A stretch of 64,000 nucleotides of DNA, from assembly GCF_004764705.1 (NCBI RefSeq), contig NZ_SHLX01000007.1, positions 62,001 through 126,000 on the forward strand. The letters are read 5' to 3'. Both the position numbers and the translations under genes were made by a program. The notes beneath the pieces were generated by a model. It worked only from the letters and a program-made list of their open reading frames with translations, did not search any database and had not been told where the DNA came from. This document shows, piece by piece, positions 1 to 7,587 of this stretch; position 1 is the first letter of the stretch; every line of letters begins with the position of its first letter. The DNA comes from Paenibacillus cymbidii (GTDB lineage Bacteria > Bacillota > Bacilli > Paenibacillales > NBRC-103111).

Positions 1-126
1 CTGCAGCGTGACGCGGGCAAGCCATGCGATCGGCACGCGGCGCCGGCCGCCGTCGTAACCGTCTACTGTAAGGAACGGCGATTGTTCGGGATCGGTTTGC
101 GCCTTGGCGGAATCATCGGCAGGCAA
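1..126 (-). CDS. Possible N-terminal fragment of an unidentified protein (cut by window edge)
   Basis: Downstream of the QueA-like stop the minus strand stays open for 42 codons to the window edge, ending in ...VPIAWLARVTLQ. The composition looks like a real protein (acidic-polar start, then a basic and hydrophobic stretch). The only start in frame before the QueA-like coding region is a TTG at 126-124, without a convincing ribosome binding site. No family was recognised. It may be the next gene of the QueA-like transcript or chance open frame. Confidence 0.25.
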   Translation of the reverse strand, partial: MPADDSAKAQTDPEQSPFLTVDGYDGGRRRVPIAWLARVTLQ

Positions 127-139
127 ACTGCTGCCGTTT

Positions 140-1186
140 TCAGAGCAGCAAATGCATGTCGCCGAATTCGTGCCACAAATACCGATTCGCAATCGCTTCC
201 CGGTAAGCCCGCTCCAGATCGGCCGGTGCGGCGAAAGCCGACAGCAGCTCGAGGTGGCTCGCCTCCGGTTCGTGGAAGCCGGTCAGCAGACCGTCAACGA
301 CTCGCAGCGGGTAGTGCCGGTCGATGTACAGGTTCGTGCGGCCGCTTCCCGCCCGGACGAAGCCGTCGGTCGTTGCCGCCGTTTCCAGCGTGCGCACGAC
401 GGTCGTGCCGACAGCGATGATTCGCCCGCCGGCGGCTTTGGCGCCGTTCACGGCTTCCGCCGTTGCCGCCGGGATCGCATACGGCTCGGCATTGCGCCGC
501 GGATGCGGCTGTTCGCCGTCGGGAGAGCCGGCCGCATACGGCCAGTAGCTAAGCCCGGCGTGCAGCTCGATAAAAGCGAAGCCGATCCCGCGCTTCCGCA
601 GCTTGCGGATCAGCTGCCAGCTGAATGCGCGGCCGGCCGAAGGCATCTCGACCGAACCCGGCGCGGCGGCGAAGACGGTCTGGTAGTAGTCGAGCGCCCA
701 AGGCTGGCGGGCGTATTCGTACCGCACCGGCTCGCCGAGAGCGTAGATGCGCTCATACAGCGAAGGGCCGCTGCAGGAAAATTGCAGCGTAAACGTCGGC
801 GCGCCGTCCGTCCGCGCGGCGACAAGCGCCGACAATGACGGCGCAAACCGCAGCGTGTCGCCGACTTCCACCTCCGCGGCCAGCACGAGCGCTTCCCAGC
901 TGCCGGCGCCCAGCAGATGCGACAGCCGCACTTCCACACGCTCCTCCGCGACATTTCCTCCGCGCAGCCGCTGCGCCTGCAGCACGGCCGGCATCGTCCG
1001 GCTTGCGTTGACGACGATCACATCGCCCGGGCGCAAATGGCAGTCGAGCTCGTAGAAGCGCGAATGCCCCGACTCGCCCGACCGGCGATCCGTCGTCAGC
1101 AGCCGGACGCCGTCGCGCCGCAAGCCGCGAACTTCCGGAGGCTCCGGCGCATGGAGGACGGACGGCAACTCAAACGCGATCGTCAT
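140..1186 (-). CDS. QueA-family protein (S-adenosylmethionine:tRNA ribosyltransferase-isomerase-like paralogue)
   Basis: This 348-residue protein belongs to the QueA family, which transfers and isomerises the ribosyl moiety of AdoMet onto 7-aminomethyl-7-deazaguanine in tRNA (queuosine pathway). Visible family signatures are GTTVVRTLE, the segment around VVDGLLTGFHEPEASHL, and an end in YLWHEFGDMHLLL that matches the family's C-terminal F-GDAMLI motif. The central motifs have drifted: PSAGRAFS stands where QueA usually has PTAGLHFT, and LHAGLSYW where it has LHVGLGTF. It may therefore be a paralogue with altered substrate. The ATG at 1186 is chosen because AAAGGGGGA lies just upstream; an in-frame ATG at 1210 lacks that spacing. 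It overlaps the end of the SDR gene by 17 bp, so the two are probably co-translated. Confidence 0.8.
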   Translation of the reverse strand: MTIAFELPSVLHAPEPPEVRGLRRDGVRLLTTDRRSGESGHSRFYELDCHLRPGDVIVVNASRTMPAVLQAQRLRGGNVAEERVEVRLSHLLGAGSWEALVLAAEVEVGDTLRFAPSLSALVAARTDGAPTFTLQFSCSGPSLYERIYALGEPVRYEYARQPWALDYYQTVFAAAPGSVEMPSAGRAFSWQLIRKLRKRGIGFAFIELHAGLSYWPYAAGSPDGEQPHPRRNAEPYAIPAATAEAVNGAKAAGGRIIAVGTTVVRTLETAATTDGFVRAGSGRTNLYIDRHYPLRVVDGLLTGFHEPEASHLELLSAFAAPADLERAYREAIANRYLWHEFGDMHLLL

Positions 1187-1955
1187 GCGGCTCTTCCCCC
1201 TTTCCGCCAAACGGCGGGCGAACGAACTGCTGCGCCTGGAAGCGGCTGCCGTTGACTGTGGCCGCTTCGTCCGATGCGAGATACAGGAACACGTCCGTCA
1301 CGTCATCCGGTTCGGCCAGCCCGTAATCGCAATCCGGCACCGCCAGCTCGTGCATGCGGGTGTTCATTTCGCCGGGATCGACCATATTGACGCGGACGCC
1401 GCTGTCCGCCACTTCTTCGGCCCACGTTTCGGTCAACCCTTCGAGGCCGAATTTGGAAATGCCGTAAGCGCCCCAGCCACCGTAGCCGACATGACCGGCT
1501 TCCGATGTGACGTTGATGACCGAACCGCTCCCGCGCAGCAGCATGCCCGGCAGCACGCGCCGCGTCACGAGAAACGGACCGAGCGTATTGACGCGCAGCA
1601 CTTCGGCGAAGTCCGCTTCGGGGTAGTCGAGCAGCAGCGGTATCGGGCTCGGGCCGAGCGTCGACGCGTTGTTGACGAGCACGTCGATGCGGCCGAACAA
1701 CGCTTCCGCCGTACCGATGAACCGCTCGACATCCCGCGTGTCGGCCGCGTCGGCTGCGATGGCGAGCACTTCGCCGCCGAACGCTTTTGCTTCCGCGGCC
1801 GTTTGCGCCAGCTCCGCTTCCCCGCGCGCGCACAACGCAAGATCCGCGCCGGTTCGCGCGAAGGCGAGCGCAAGCGCTTTGCCGAGACCGCGGGATGCTC
1901 CGGTAATCATGACCACTTGTTTCGGGCGATTCGTTTGTTTCGTTCCTGTTTCCAT
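1170..1955 (-). CDS. SDR-family NAD(P)-dependent oxidoreductase
   Basis: A classical short-chain dehydrogenase of 261 residues, soluble and cytosolic. The Rossmann glycine motif TGASRGLG is at residues 15-22, the NNAS motif is near residue 90, and the catalytic YGISK tetrad segment lies near residue 155. The substrate cannot be read from the sequence. The start at 1955 is preceded by AAGAGGTG with a seven-base gap; an upstream in-frame ATG at 1976 has no site. A TATTAT box at 1977-1982 beside an ACATATATGT palindrome (1984-1993) may be its promoter. The gene overlaps the QueA-like gene, so the pair forms a small operon, but a functional link to tRNA modification is not evident. Confidence 0.85.
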   Translation of the reverse strand: METGTKQTNRPKQVVMITGASRGLGKALALAFARTGADLALCARGEAELAQTAAEAKAFGGEVLAIAADAADTRDVERFIGTAEALFGRIDVLVNNASTLGPSPIPLLLDYPEADFAEVLRVNTLGPFLVTRRVLPGMLLRGSGSVINVTSEAGHVGYGGWGAYGISKFGLEGLTETWAEEVADSGVRVNMVDPGEMNTRMHELAVPDCDYGLAEPDDVTDVFLYLASDEAATVNGSRFQAQQFVRPPFGGKGEEPHDDRV

Positions 1956-2050
1956 CGTGCAACACCTCTTCCACACATAATATACATATATGTTTATTAA
2001 GTATGTTATCGCTGCGACGATGGTGTGTCAATGCATATTTTGCGTTTAAG

Positions 2051-2079
2051 AAAAATCGTCAGGGGAGATCGCCCTGACG
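2051..2079 (-). terminator. Terminator-like hairpin
   Basis: The arms CGTCAGGG (2057-2064) and CCCTGACG (2072-2079) form an eight-pair stem with a GAGATCG loop. On the minus strand it is followed by a T run. No gene is visible directly upstream on that strand, so the transcript it ends is unknown; it may insulate the SDR promoter. Confidence 0.55.
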
Positions 2080-2304
2080 GTCCTTTCGGGTTTGGAGTCT
2101 GAAAGGGGCTGCTTTTTTGCCCCGCGGCCATCGGGGCAAGCGCCATGCCGTGCCCAGCAATCTGGCTTGGCCGGCAACTGTCAACCTCCAGTGGGGCCGG
2201 GCCGATGCAAGGGAAGGCTGGCCTTGTGAGGGGGGAACGCCTAGCATGGAGCAGACACTTTGATTCATGCGCGCCATACCCTCATGCGCCAACCCCCCCT
2301 TCCC

Positions 2305-2497
2305 AAATAGGCCATGTTTTCTTGCCTATTTCGCCAAAAACGGGCAGCCTCTTCAAAATAACCAGCGAAATCACTGGCTATTTCACTTGAAGTACCTATT
2401 TGAAGGCGATACGGGGCAAATAACCAGTGTTTTCACTGGCTATTGCCGGCGGGCCGGACGATCTGGGGCAAATTAGCCATTTTTCATGGGCTATTTT
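2305..2497. repeat. Four-copy hairpin repeat cluster (AAATARCCA-type)
   Basis: Four imperfect inverted repeats of about 27 bases lie at 2305-2331, 2356-2383, 2418-2444 and 2470-2497. Each starts with AAATA and ends with TATTT or TATTTT, with arms such as AAATAaCCAGTG and CACTGGcTATT around a short A/T loop. Spacers of 25-35 bases between copies are unrelated. The same family recurs at 26748-26939. Confidence 0.8.
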
Positions 2498-2776
2498 GGT
2501 TTCCGAGCAATAAATCGGGCCACTCAGGGGAGGGTCGCCAGGATCTGCTTCCAGCAGCGGCGCGCGAGTACGCTCGTTCACGAAGCAGCGGAGCGGAAGG
2601 GCTGCTCTGAAGAAGCGGAGCGCTTTCTGTAAGAAAGCGGCTTCGGAAGCCTATGCTGCGTTCGCCTTTGTTTTCGGATGGTTACCTTGGCCGTATTGTT
2701 TCCCGGTTGCGCTTCCTAGCTCCAGCACGCCTGCAACATCCTGTCCCTACCCGGAACTTATCCATTCTTAAATATC

Positions 2777-2802
2777 AAAAAAGACCGCCTCCTGGACGGT
2801 CT
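2777..2802 (-). terminator. Rho-independent terminator (minus strand)
   Basis: AGACCG and CGGTCT flank a loop that can add two G-C pairs; six T residues follow on the minus strand. The nearest upstream gene on that strand is the SDR39U1 gene ending at 3113, so this probably ends that operon. Confidence 0.55.
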
Positions 2803-2889
2803 CGCACCTTGCTATCGCTACGATGATTCTCCTTCATGGCGCCCGTTCGCCATCGGGAGGGAGCAAGAAGCCACTTTCTTACTTCGGCG

Positions 2890-3080
2890 TTTTAACGGTT
2901 TACAATGAGCTTATTCGGTCATTTCGAACGATTTTCCGGCGCTAACGGATCGTAGCGGGCTTATTTCCTGATTTTACTCCGATTTAATCGGCTTTTCGGC
3001 AAATAACGACTGTGAGAACCGTTAGATTTGCAAACGGGCCGATTTCGACTGGATAAGACCTGTACGAACCGTTAGGCGCA
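2890..3080. repeat. Degenerate AACGGTT / GCTTATT repeats
   Basis: A unit beginning AACGGTTTACAATGAGCTTATT at about 2894 recurs as AACGGATCGTAGCGGGCTTATT at 2944 (period about 50 bases). Inverted copies of the core (AACCGTTAG) sit near 3016 and 3067. It looks like decayed intergenic repeats rather than coding sequence. Confidence 0.45.
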
Positions 3081-3112
3081 GAAAGCGGCATGCCGCCTAC
3101 GGCGTTCCGGCA

Positions 3113-4027
3113 CTACCGGCGTTCCGGCAGCACATCGCGCAGCGCCGGCTCCAGCGTGGCGAAGCGGAAAACGAAGCCGGCGTCGAGCAGCTTGCGCGGC
3201 AGCACGCGCTGTCCATCCAGCAGCAGGGACGCCATTTCGCCGAGCAATAGCCTCAGCGCAGCGGCGGGAAGCGGCAAAGCATGCGGCCGATGCAGCATCC
3301 GGCCGATCGTGCGGCCGAACGCGTCGTTCGTCACCGGTTCGGGAGCCGTGGCATTCACCGGGCCGACGATGGCGTCGTGACGGATGCAATAGTCGATCAA
3401 CCGCACCATATCGTCGATGTGAATCCACGAAATGGGCTGCCGGCCGCTGCCGATCCGTCCCCCGACGAACAGCCGGTACGGCAGCACCATCTTCGGCAGC
3501 GCTCCGCCGCCTGCTCCGAGCACCAGACCGATCCGCAGCTTCACGACGCGGCAGCCGGCGATGGCGTCCGCCGCCCGTTCCCACTGCGTCACGACACGGC
3601 CGAGAAAATCGCTCGTTTGCGCCGGGCTGCTCTCATCGAACGTCGCTTGCTCGGAAGCGCCGTAAACCGACATGCCGGAGCCGTTCACAACGACGGCCGG
3701 CTTGTCGCGCAAACGCGAGACGAGCCTCGCAACCGATTGCGCCGCGCTGAGCCGCGACTCGAGAATACGCTCCTTCGCCGCTGTCGTCCAGCGCTGGTTG
3801 ATCGATTCCCCCGCGAGGTTGACGAACGCGTCCAGCCCTTCCAGCAGCTGCGGCTCGCGTTCCAGCTGCGCCCACGATACGCGCAACGCGCCCGCTACCG
3901 ACTGCGGCGTTCCGCTGTCCGAACCGCCCGATCGCGACACGACGACAACTTCGTCCCCCCGCTCGCGCAAATAACGAACGAGGTGGCCGCCGATGAAGCC
4001 GGTGCCGCCGGAAACCGCGATTTTCAT
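3113..4027 (-). CDS. TIGR01777-family (SDR39U1) epimerase-like protein
   Basis: A 304-residue atypical SDR starting MKIAVSGGTGFIGGHLVRYL, with the nucleotide-binding GGTGFIG motif in the first 15 residues. The internal NLAGESINQRW segment and SWIHIDDMVRLI are hallmarks of the YfcH/SDR39U1 group, and the C-terminal DUF1731-like tail is present (lengths near 300 are normal). The family binds NADP(H), but its substrate is not established. The start at 4027 is chosen because homologues begin with this Met and AAGGAAG lies upstream; the frame stays open further without homology. It follows the TRIC-family gene by about 30 bases and is probably the last gene of the run starting at the glutathione peroxidase. 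Confidence 0.88.
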   Translation of the reverse strand: MKIAVSGGTGFIGGHLVRYLRERGDEVVVVSRSGGSDSGTPQSVAGALRVSWAQLEREPQLLEGLDAFVNLAGESINQRWTTAAKERILESRLSAAQSVARLVSRLRDKPAVVVNGSGMSVYGASEQATFDESSPAQTSDFLGRVVTQWERAADAIAGCRVVKLRIGLVLGAGGGALPKMVLPYRLFVGGRIGSGRQPISWIHIDDMVRLIDYCIRHDAIVGPVNATAPEPVTNDAFGRTIGRMLHRPHALPLPAAALRLLLGEMASLLLDGQRVLPRKLLDAGFVFRFATLEPALRDVLPERR

Positions 4028-4056
4028 TCCGCCACTTCCTTTCTGCATGCTCTCCG

Positions 4057-4698
4057 TCATCTTTCGTCGCGTTTTCTGTCCGTTCCGATCGCCGGATAGC
4101 GCAAAATCGAGCGCCGCGGCAGCTTCCATTTGAACAAAACCGACAGCATCCGCATGACAATAACCGTGCAGAACAGCAGCGACAGCTGCAGCGTATTCTC
4201 GCCGAAGCCGAGGCCGATCGCCAGGCCGGCCATAATCGCCCACACGGCATAAATTTCGTCGCGCAGCACGAGCGGCTTGCGGCCGGCCAGCACGTCGCGA
4301 ATCATGCCGCCGCCGATGCCGGTCATGACCGCGGCGACGAGCACGGCGCTGAGCGGATGACCCATCTGGGTCGCGTACAATGCGCCCTGAATCGCGAATG
4401 CCGATAACCCGATCGCATCAAAAAACGATTCCCACGCCTTCCACCGTTGAATCCAGGTTGGCGGCAGCAGGAAAACGAGCGTCATCGCGATCAGCGCCGC
4501 CCGCAGCAGCCAGCCGTGTTCCCACAGCGTCGTCACCGGCACGCCGATCAGCAAATTGCGCACGACGCCGCCCCCGAACGCCGTCACCAGCCCGAGCACG
4601 TAAACGCCCAGAATGTCATACTCTTCTTCCATCGCCACAATCGCGCCGCTCACCGCAAACGCGATCGTGCCGATCAAACTGAACAACTCCCAGTTCAA
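4057..4698 (-). CDS. TRIC cation channel / UPF0126-family membrane protein
   Basis: A 213-residue polytopic membrane protein with two repeats of about three helices, as in the UPF0126 family. The first repeat begins FSLIGTIAFAVSGAIVA and contains FGGGVVRNLLIG; the second contains TGIGGGMIRDVLAG. These glycine-rich G-G-x-x-R-D/N motifs define the family. Prokaryotic TRIC channels of this fold conduct monovalent cations; older annotations suggest glycine transport. The start is a TTG at 4698 with GGAGGG six bases upstream. The neighbours are an AIM24 protein upstream and an SDR downstream, all on one strand. Confidence 0.87.
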   Translation of the reverse strand: MNWELFSLIGTIAFAVSGAIVAMEEEYDILGVYVLGLVTAFGGGVVRNLLIGVPVTTLWEHGWLLRAALIAMTLVFLLPPTWIQRWKAWESFFDAIGLSAFAIQGALYATQMGHPLSAVLVAAVMTGIGGGMIRDVLAGRKPLVLRDEIYAVWAIMAGLAIGLGFGENTLQLSLLFCTVIVMRMLSVLFKWKLPRRSILRYPAIGTDRKRDER

Positions 4699-4737
4699 GC
4701 CAAACCCTCCGTATCGATCCGAACCCCGGCCGACCGA

Positions 4738-5529
4738 TTACCGGTTGTCGCCGTCGAACAAATTGCCGAGCCCGCCAAGCACGCTTCCTTCTTCCTTGCG
4801 TCCGTAGAACCTCGACGCCGACACGATGCGATCGGCCATCCGGCTGAACGGCAGCGATTGCAGCCATACCCGGCCGGGTCCGCGCAGCGTGGCGAAAAAC
4901 AGTCCTTCGCCGCCGAACAGCGCCGATTTGACGCCTTTGACGAATTCGATGTCGTAATCGACCGATTGCGTCAAAGCGACCAAACAGCCGGTGTCGACGC
5001 GCAGCACCTCTCCGGGCTGCAGCACCTTTTCAACGATTACGCCGCCGGCATGGACGAAGGCGAGTCCGTCGCCTTCAATCTTCTGCATGATGAAGCCTTC
5101 GCCGCCGAAGAAACCCGTGCCAAGCTTGCGCTGGAACGCAATGCCGACGGAAACGCCTTTGGCCGCGCAGAGAAACGCATCCTTCTGACAAATGATTTTG
5201 CCGTCCAGCTCGCTTAAGTCGAGCGGCACGATTTTGCCGGGGTATGGGGAAGCGAATGATACCCGCTCTTTGCCCCGGCCTGCGTTCGTGTACAAGGTCA
5301 TGAACAAGCTTTCGCCCGTCAGCAGCCGTTTTCCCGCGCCGAGCAGCTTGCCCATGAACCCTTTGTTGTCGCTGCTGCCGTCGCCGAATATCGTCTCCAT
5401 ACGGATCGACGCTTCCATCATCATGAAGCTGCCGGCTTCCGCCACGACGCTTTCGCCCGGGTCCAGCTCGATTTCGACGAGCTGCATCTCGTCCCCGATA
5501 ATGCGATAATCGATTTCATGCGCGTTCAT
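4738..5529 (-). CDS. AIM24 / TIGR00266-family protein
   Basis: A 263-residue soluble beta-rich protein of the TIGR00266 (AIM24) family. Family features are the N-terminal [20 protein letters not shown], the [11 protein letters not shown] segment, a glycine-rich stretch [18 protein letters not shown], and [20 protein letters not shown] near the C-terminus. The bacterial role is not established. AGGAGGG precedes the ATG. Its first four bases overlap the stop of kapB, which indicates translational coupling with that gene. Confidence 0.88.
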   Translation of the reverse strand: MNAHEIDYRIIGDEMQLVEIELDPGESVVAEAGSFMMMEASIRMETIFGDGSSDNKGFMGKLLGAGKRLLTGESLFMTLYTNAGRGKERVSFASPYPGKIVPLDLSELDGKIICQKDAFLCAAKGVSVGIAFQRKLGTGFFGGEGFIMQKIEGDGLAFVHAGGVIVEKVLQPGEVLRVDTGCLVALTQSVDYDIEFVKGVKSALFGGEGLFFATLRGPGRVWLQSLPFSRMADRIVSASRFYGRKEEGSVLGGLGNLFDGDNR

Positions 5530-5912
5530 AGCGGTTGCCCTCCTGGAAAATAGTCTCGTTCGAGCTGTTCTAGCTCTTGCACCGCCCGCTGCGCGTAGCG
5601 GATCGTTTCGCGCAGCTCGTCCAACTGGCGCTGCAGCGCATGATGCAGCGACTCGCGGTACTCCGGCACCGCATGCGAATAAGCGGCTAACGTATGTAAC
5701 GGCATCAGGGCGATTTCGCCGAACGCCAGCGCCCGCCGCTGATGGAAAAAACCGACGTCCGCCGAACCCGGATGGTGCAGGTTGCCCTGCTCCGGATGCT
5801 TCAGCACGGCGAGCACCTTGACCGCCGCTTTCGCCTCCCCGCCTTCGACGATTTCGCCGATATATTCGCCGGACTTGTAGCCCGCCCGGACAATCGTTCC
5901 GATGGCCAGCAC
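5526..5912 (-). CDS. kapB: KapB-like kinase-associated protein B
   Basis: A 128-residue protein matching KapB, which in Bacillus subtilis supports the sensor kinase KinB in the sporulation phosphorelay. Diagnostic segments are [36 protein letters not shown] and [16 protein letters not shown], followed by a helical C-terminus (residues 75-120). No lipobox or signal peptide is visible. The start is GTG at 5912 with AAGGGGGAG five bases upstream. It overlaps the AIM24 gene by four bases. Its presence supports a spore-forming host. Confidence 0.88.
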   Translation of the reverse strand: MLAIGTIVRAGYKSGEYIGEIVEGGEAKAAVKVLAVLKHPEQGNLHHPGSADVGFFHQRRALAFGEIALMPLHTLAAYSHAVPEYRESLHHALQRQLDELRETIRYAQRAVQELEQLERDYFPGGQPL

Positions 5913-5938
5913 AGCCGCTCCCCCTTCAACCGTTGTGG

Positions 5939-6616
5939 TTATGCCTCCGCCGTTTGTTTTGCTTTCATATCGGCCAAAGCGGCTTCAATTTCTTCCCGCG
6001 GCAAATTGCCGGCTTCCAGCTTGTCGTCGTCCAGCAACAACAGCCGTTCGTAAAAAGCGATCCCGCCCTCAACCCATGCTTCATGGCCGCTGCTGCCGCC
6101 TGCCGCCCCGGGCAAATCGAACAGCGTGTCTTCCGCTTTGGCGAATTGACCGGTTTGTTCGAAATACGGGACCAGCCGTGCCGACACGTCGACCGGCAGC
6201 TCATAAGGCGCAAGCCGCTCCAGCAGCCCGCCGATTTCGCCGTTCAAATCGAGGAAGCCCGGATCCGGTTCGTGCTCGTGTACGGTCAGAAACAGGCGCA
6301 GCGCCTTCACATAACGCGGATAACTCTCCTCGTCGTCGCCGCCGTCCGCGAAGATGTCGCCCTCTTCCTTCAACAGGCGGGCAACGCCGGTGGCATGCTC
6401 GATCGACAGCAGCTCGTTTGTCGTCATCATCGCCAGCAAATCTTTTTCCGAGAGCGAGTTGAGCAGCTTGGAATTGAGTCGAAAAAACTTGCTCAGCGTT
6501 TCGTCAAGCGTCTGCAGCGCCTGCTCCTTCTTCATTTCCTTGCGCAGCCCGGCGATCGCGCCGATCGCTTCCGTCATCTGCTGGATCATCCGCAGCAAGT
6601 AGTCCCGTTGGAACAT
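5939..6616 (-). CDS. DUF6483-like protein of unknown function
   Basis: A 225-residue acidic, mostly helical soluble protein starting MFQRDYLLRMIQQMTEAIGA. The region 100-160 (YVKALRLFLTVHEHEPDPGF and onward) has a TPR-like look, and the C-terminus is rich in Glu and Lys. I believe it belongs to a conserved Paenibacillaceae family (DUF6483), but this rests on memory of the N-terminal pattern. GGGGGAGAGGGA precedes the ATG. It lies 26 bases before kapB and 30 bases after the glutathione peroxidase gene, so it is probably co-transcribed with both. Confidence 0.7.
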   Translation of the reverse strand: MFQRDYLLRMIQQMTEAIGAIAGLRKEMKKEQALQTLDETLSKFFRLNSKLLNSLSEKDLLAMMTTNELLSIEHATGVARLLKEEGDIFADGGDDEESYPRYVKALRLFLTVHEHEPDPGFLDLNGEIGGLLERLAPYELPVDVSARLVPYFEQTGQFAKAEDTLFDLPGAAGGSSGHEAWVEGGIAFYERLLLLDDDKLEAGNLPREEIEAALADMKAKQTAEA

Positions 6617-6646
6617 AACGTTCCCTCTCCCCCATTCAAACGTCTA

Positions 6647-7123
6647 TCAAAGCGCCGATTCGATCGCTTCGATCAGCGCCGGGTCGTCCGGCGTCACTTT
6701 CGGCGACAAGCGGGCGACAATCGCGCCGCCCTTGCCGATGACGAATTTTTCAAAATTCCACGTAATATCGCCTTGCGGCTCCGCATGTTCGGTCAAATAA
6801 GCGTACAGCGGATGCTTTTCGTCCCCGAGCACGTGAATTTTTTGCAGCAGCTCGAACGAAACGTCGTACGTCAGCTTGCAGAACGACTGGATTTCCTCCA
6901 TCGTGCCCGGCTCCTGGCCGGCAAAATCGTTGCACGGGAAACCGATTACGCGCAAGCCGCGCTCCCCGTATTTGCGGTTGAGCGCTTCGAGCCCTTCGTA
7001 TTGCGGCGTCAGGCCGCACTTCGATGCGACATTGACGATCAGGAGCGCATCGCCTTCATACGTGTTCATCCGCTTCTTCGTTCCGTCAGCGGCAGTTACT
7101 TCGATGTCATACAAGCCCGCCAT
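6647..7123 (-). CDS. gpx: Glutathione peroxidase family protein (thiol peroxidase)
   Basis: A 158-residue peroxidase of the GPx family, with a normal length of about 160. The catalytic Cys sits in NVASKCGLTPQYEGLE, the second motif GFPCNDFAGQEPG carries a further Cys and Gln, and WNFEKFVIG supplies the Trp-Asn pair of the tetrad. Bacterial members with Cys instead of Sec usually use thioredoxin. The start is placed at ATG 7123 because AAGGAG lies about ten bases upstream; a GTG at 7132 would be too close to that site. A TATAAT box at 7175-7180 is its likely -10. Confidence 0.9.
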   Translation of the reverse strand: MAGLYDIEVTAADGTKKRMNTYEGDALLIVNVASKCGLTPQYEGLEALNRKYGERGLRVIGFPCNDFAGQEPGTMEEIQSFCKLTYDVSFELLQKIHVLGDEKHPLYAYLTEHAEPQGDITWNFEKFVIGKGGAIVARLSPKVTPDDPALIEAIESAL

Positions 7124-7260
7124 CCCCAACACTCCTTCGTTCGGATAATTGTCGCGTATTCCGCGCCTGTTGTTATTATAGCATTTCTCGCGGGAAGATC
7201 ACGAATCGCCTCCGCAGCCCCGTCAACAGCGGCGATATCGGTTTCAATCGTTTTTGGCAA

Positions 7261-7289
7261 TTGCTTCATGCGGCGAAAACCGGTAAAAT
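7261..7289 (+). promoter_or_regulatory. Promoter of the small basic protein gene
   Basis: TTGCTT (7261-7266), a 17-base spacer and TAAAAT (7284-7289) form a plausible sigma-A promoter about 30 bases before the start codon at 7322. Confidence 0.45.
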
Positions 7290-7321
7290 AAGCTCATCCG
7301 AACTAAGGCAGGTGCTATGGC

Positions 7322-7522
7322 ATGAGCGAATCGAACGAACCGCGCAAAGTCAGCCTGGCCGACGCGATCAAGAACAAGCTGGCCCAGAAGCAGCAGGCAC
7401 AGAAAGACGCCAACGCCGCCAAAGGCAAAGGCGACAAAGGCGCGGCCGCAGGCAGTCCCAAGATCCAGAGCCAAATGACGAAGAAAGTGAACAACCAGCG
7501 CCGTCGCACCGGCGGTAGTTAA
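7322..7522 (+). CDS. Small basic, low-complexity hypothetical protein
   Basis: A 66-residue protein starting MSESNEPRKVSLADAIKNKL, then rich in Lys, Gln, Ala and Gly with a basic end (KKVNNQRRRTGGS). It has no membrane segment and is probably disordered, with one amphipathic helix at residues 10-30. It has a promoter, an AAGGCAGG site before the ATG and a strong terminator just behind it, all of which support a real single-gene unit. A nucleic-acid-binding role would suit the charge but is only a guess. Confidence 0.65.
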   Translation: MSESNEPRKVSLADAIKNKLAQKQQAQKDANAAKGKGDKGAAAGSPKIQSQMTKKVNNQRRRTGGS

Positions 7523-7539
7523 GCAAGCCGCACAAACGA

Positions 7540-7578
7540 AAGCCTTGCCGCCGGCAATTGCCGGGGCAAGGCTTTTTT
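7540..7578 (+). terminator. Strong rho-independent terminator
   Basis: AAGCCTTGCC and GGCAAGGCTT form a ten-pair stem; an inner GGCAATTGCC can also pair. Six T residues follow on the plus strand. It ends the small basic protein gene and may act weakly for ykpA on the other strand. Confidence 0.85.
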
Positions 7579-7587
7579 CGTGGCGTC

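Larger units (their letters stand above)
1956..3112. other. 1.15-kb gene-poor gap with hairpin repeats and structured segments
   Basis: No convincing protein gene was found here. From right to left it holds degenerate repeats built around AACGGTT (about 2890-3080), a minus-strand terminator (2777-2802), GAAGCAGCGGAGCG-like repeats (2580-2660), four A/T-ended hairpins (2305-2497) and a GC-rich, self-complementary stretch (2080-2290) that ends in a second terminator-like hairpin (2057-2079). Short open frames such as 2059-2292 have no recognisable family and unusual composition. Confidence 0.6.

Noticed and set aside
2059..2292. A 77-codon minus-strand open frame
   Set aside because: Stops inside the terminator-like hairpin, has odd composition and no family; more likely non-coding structured sequence.
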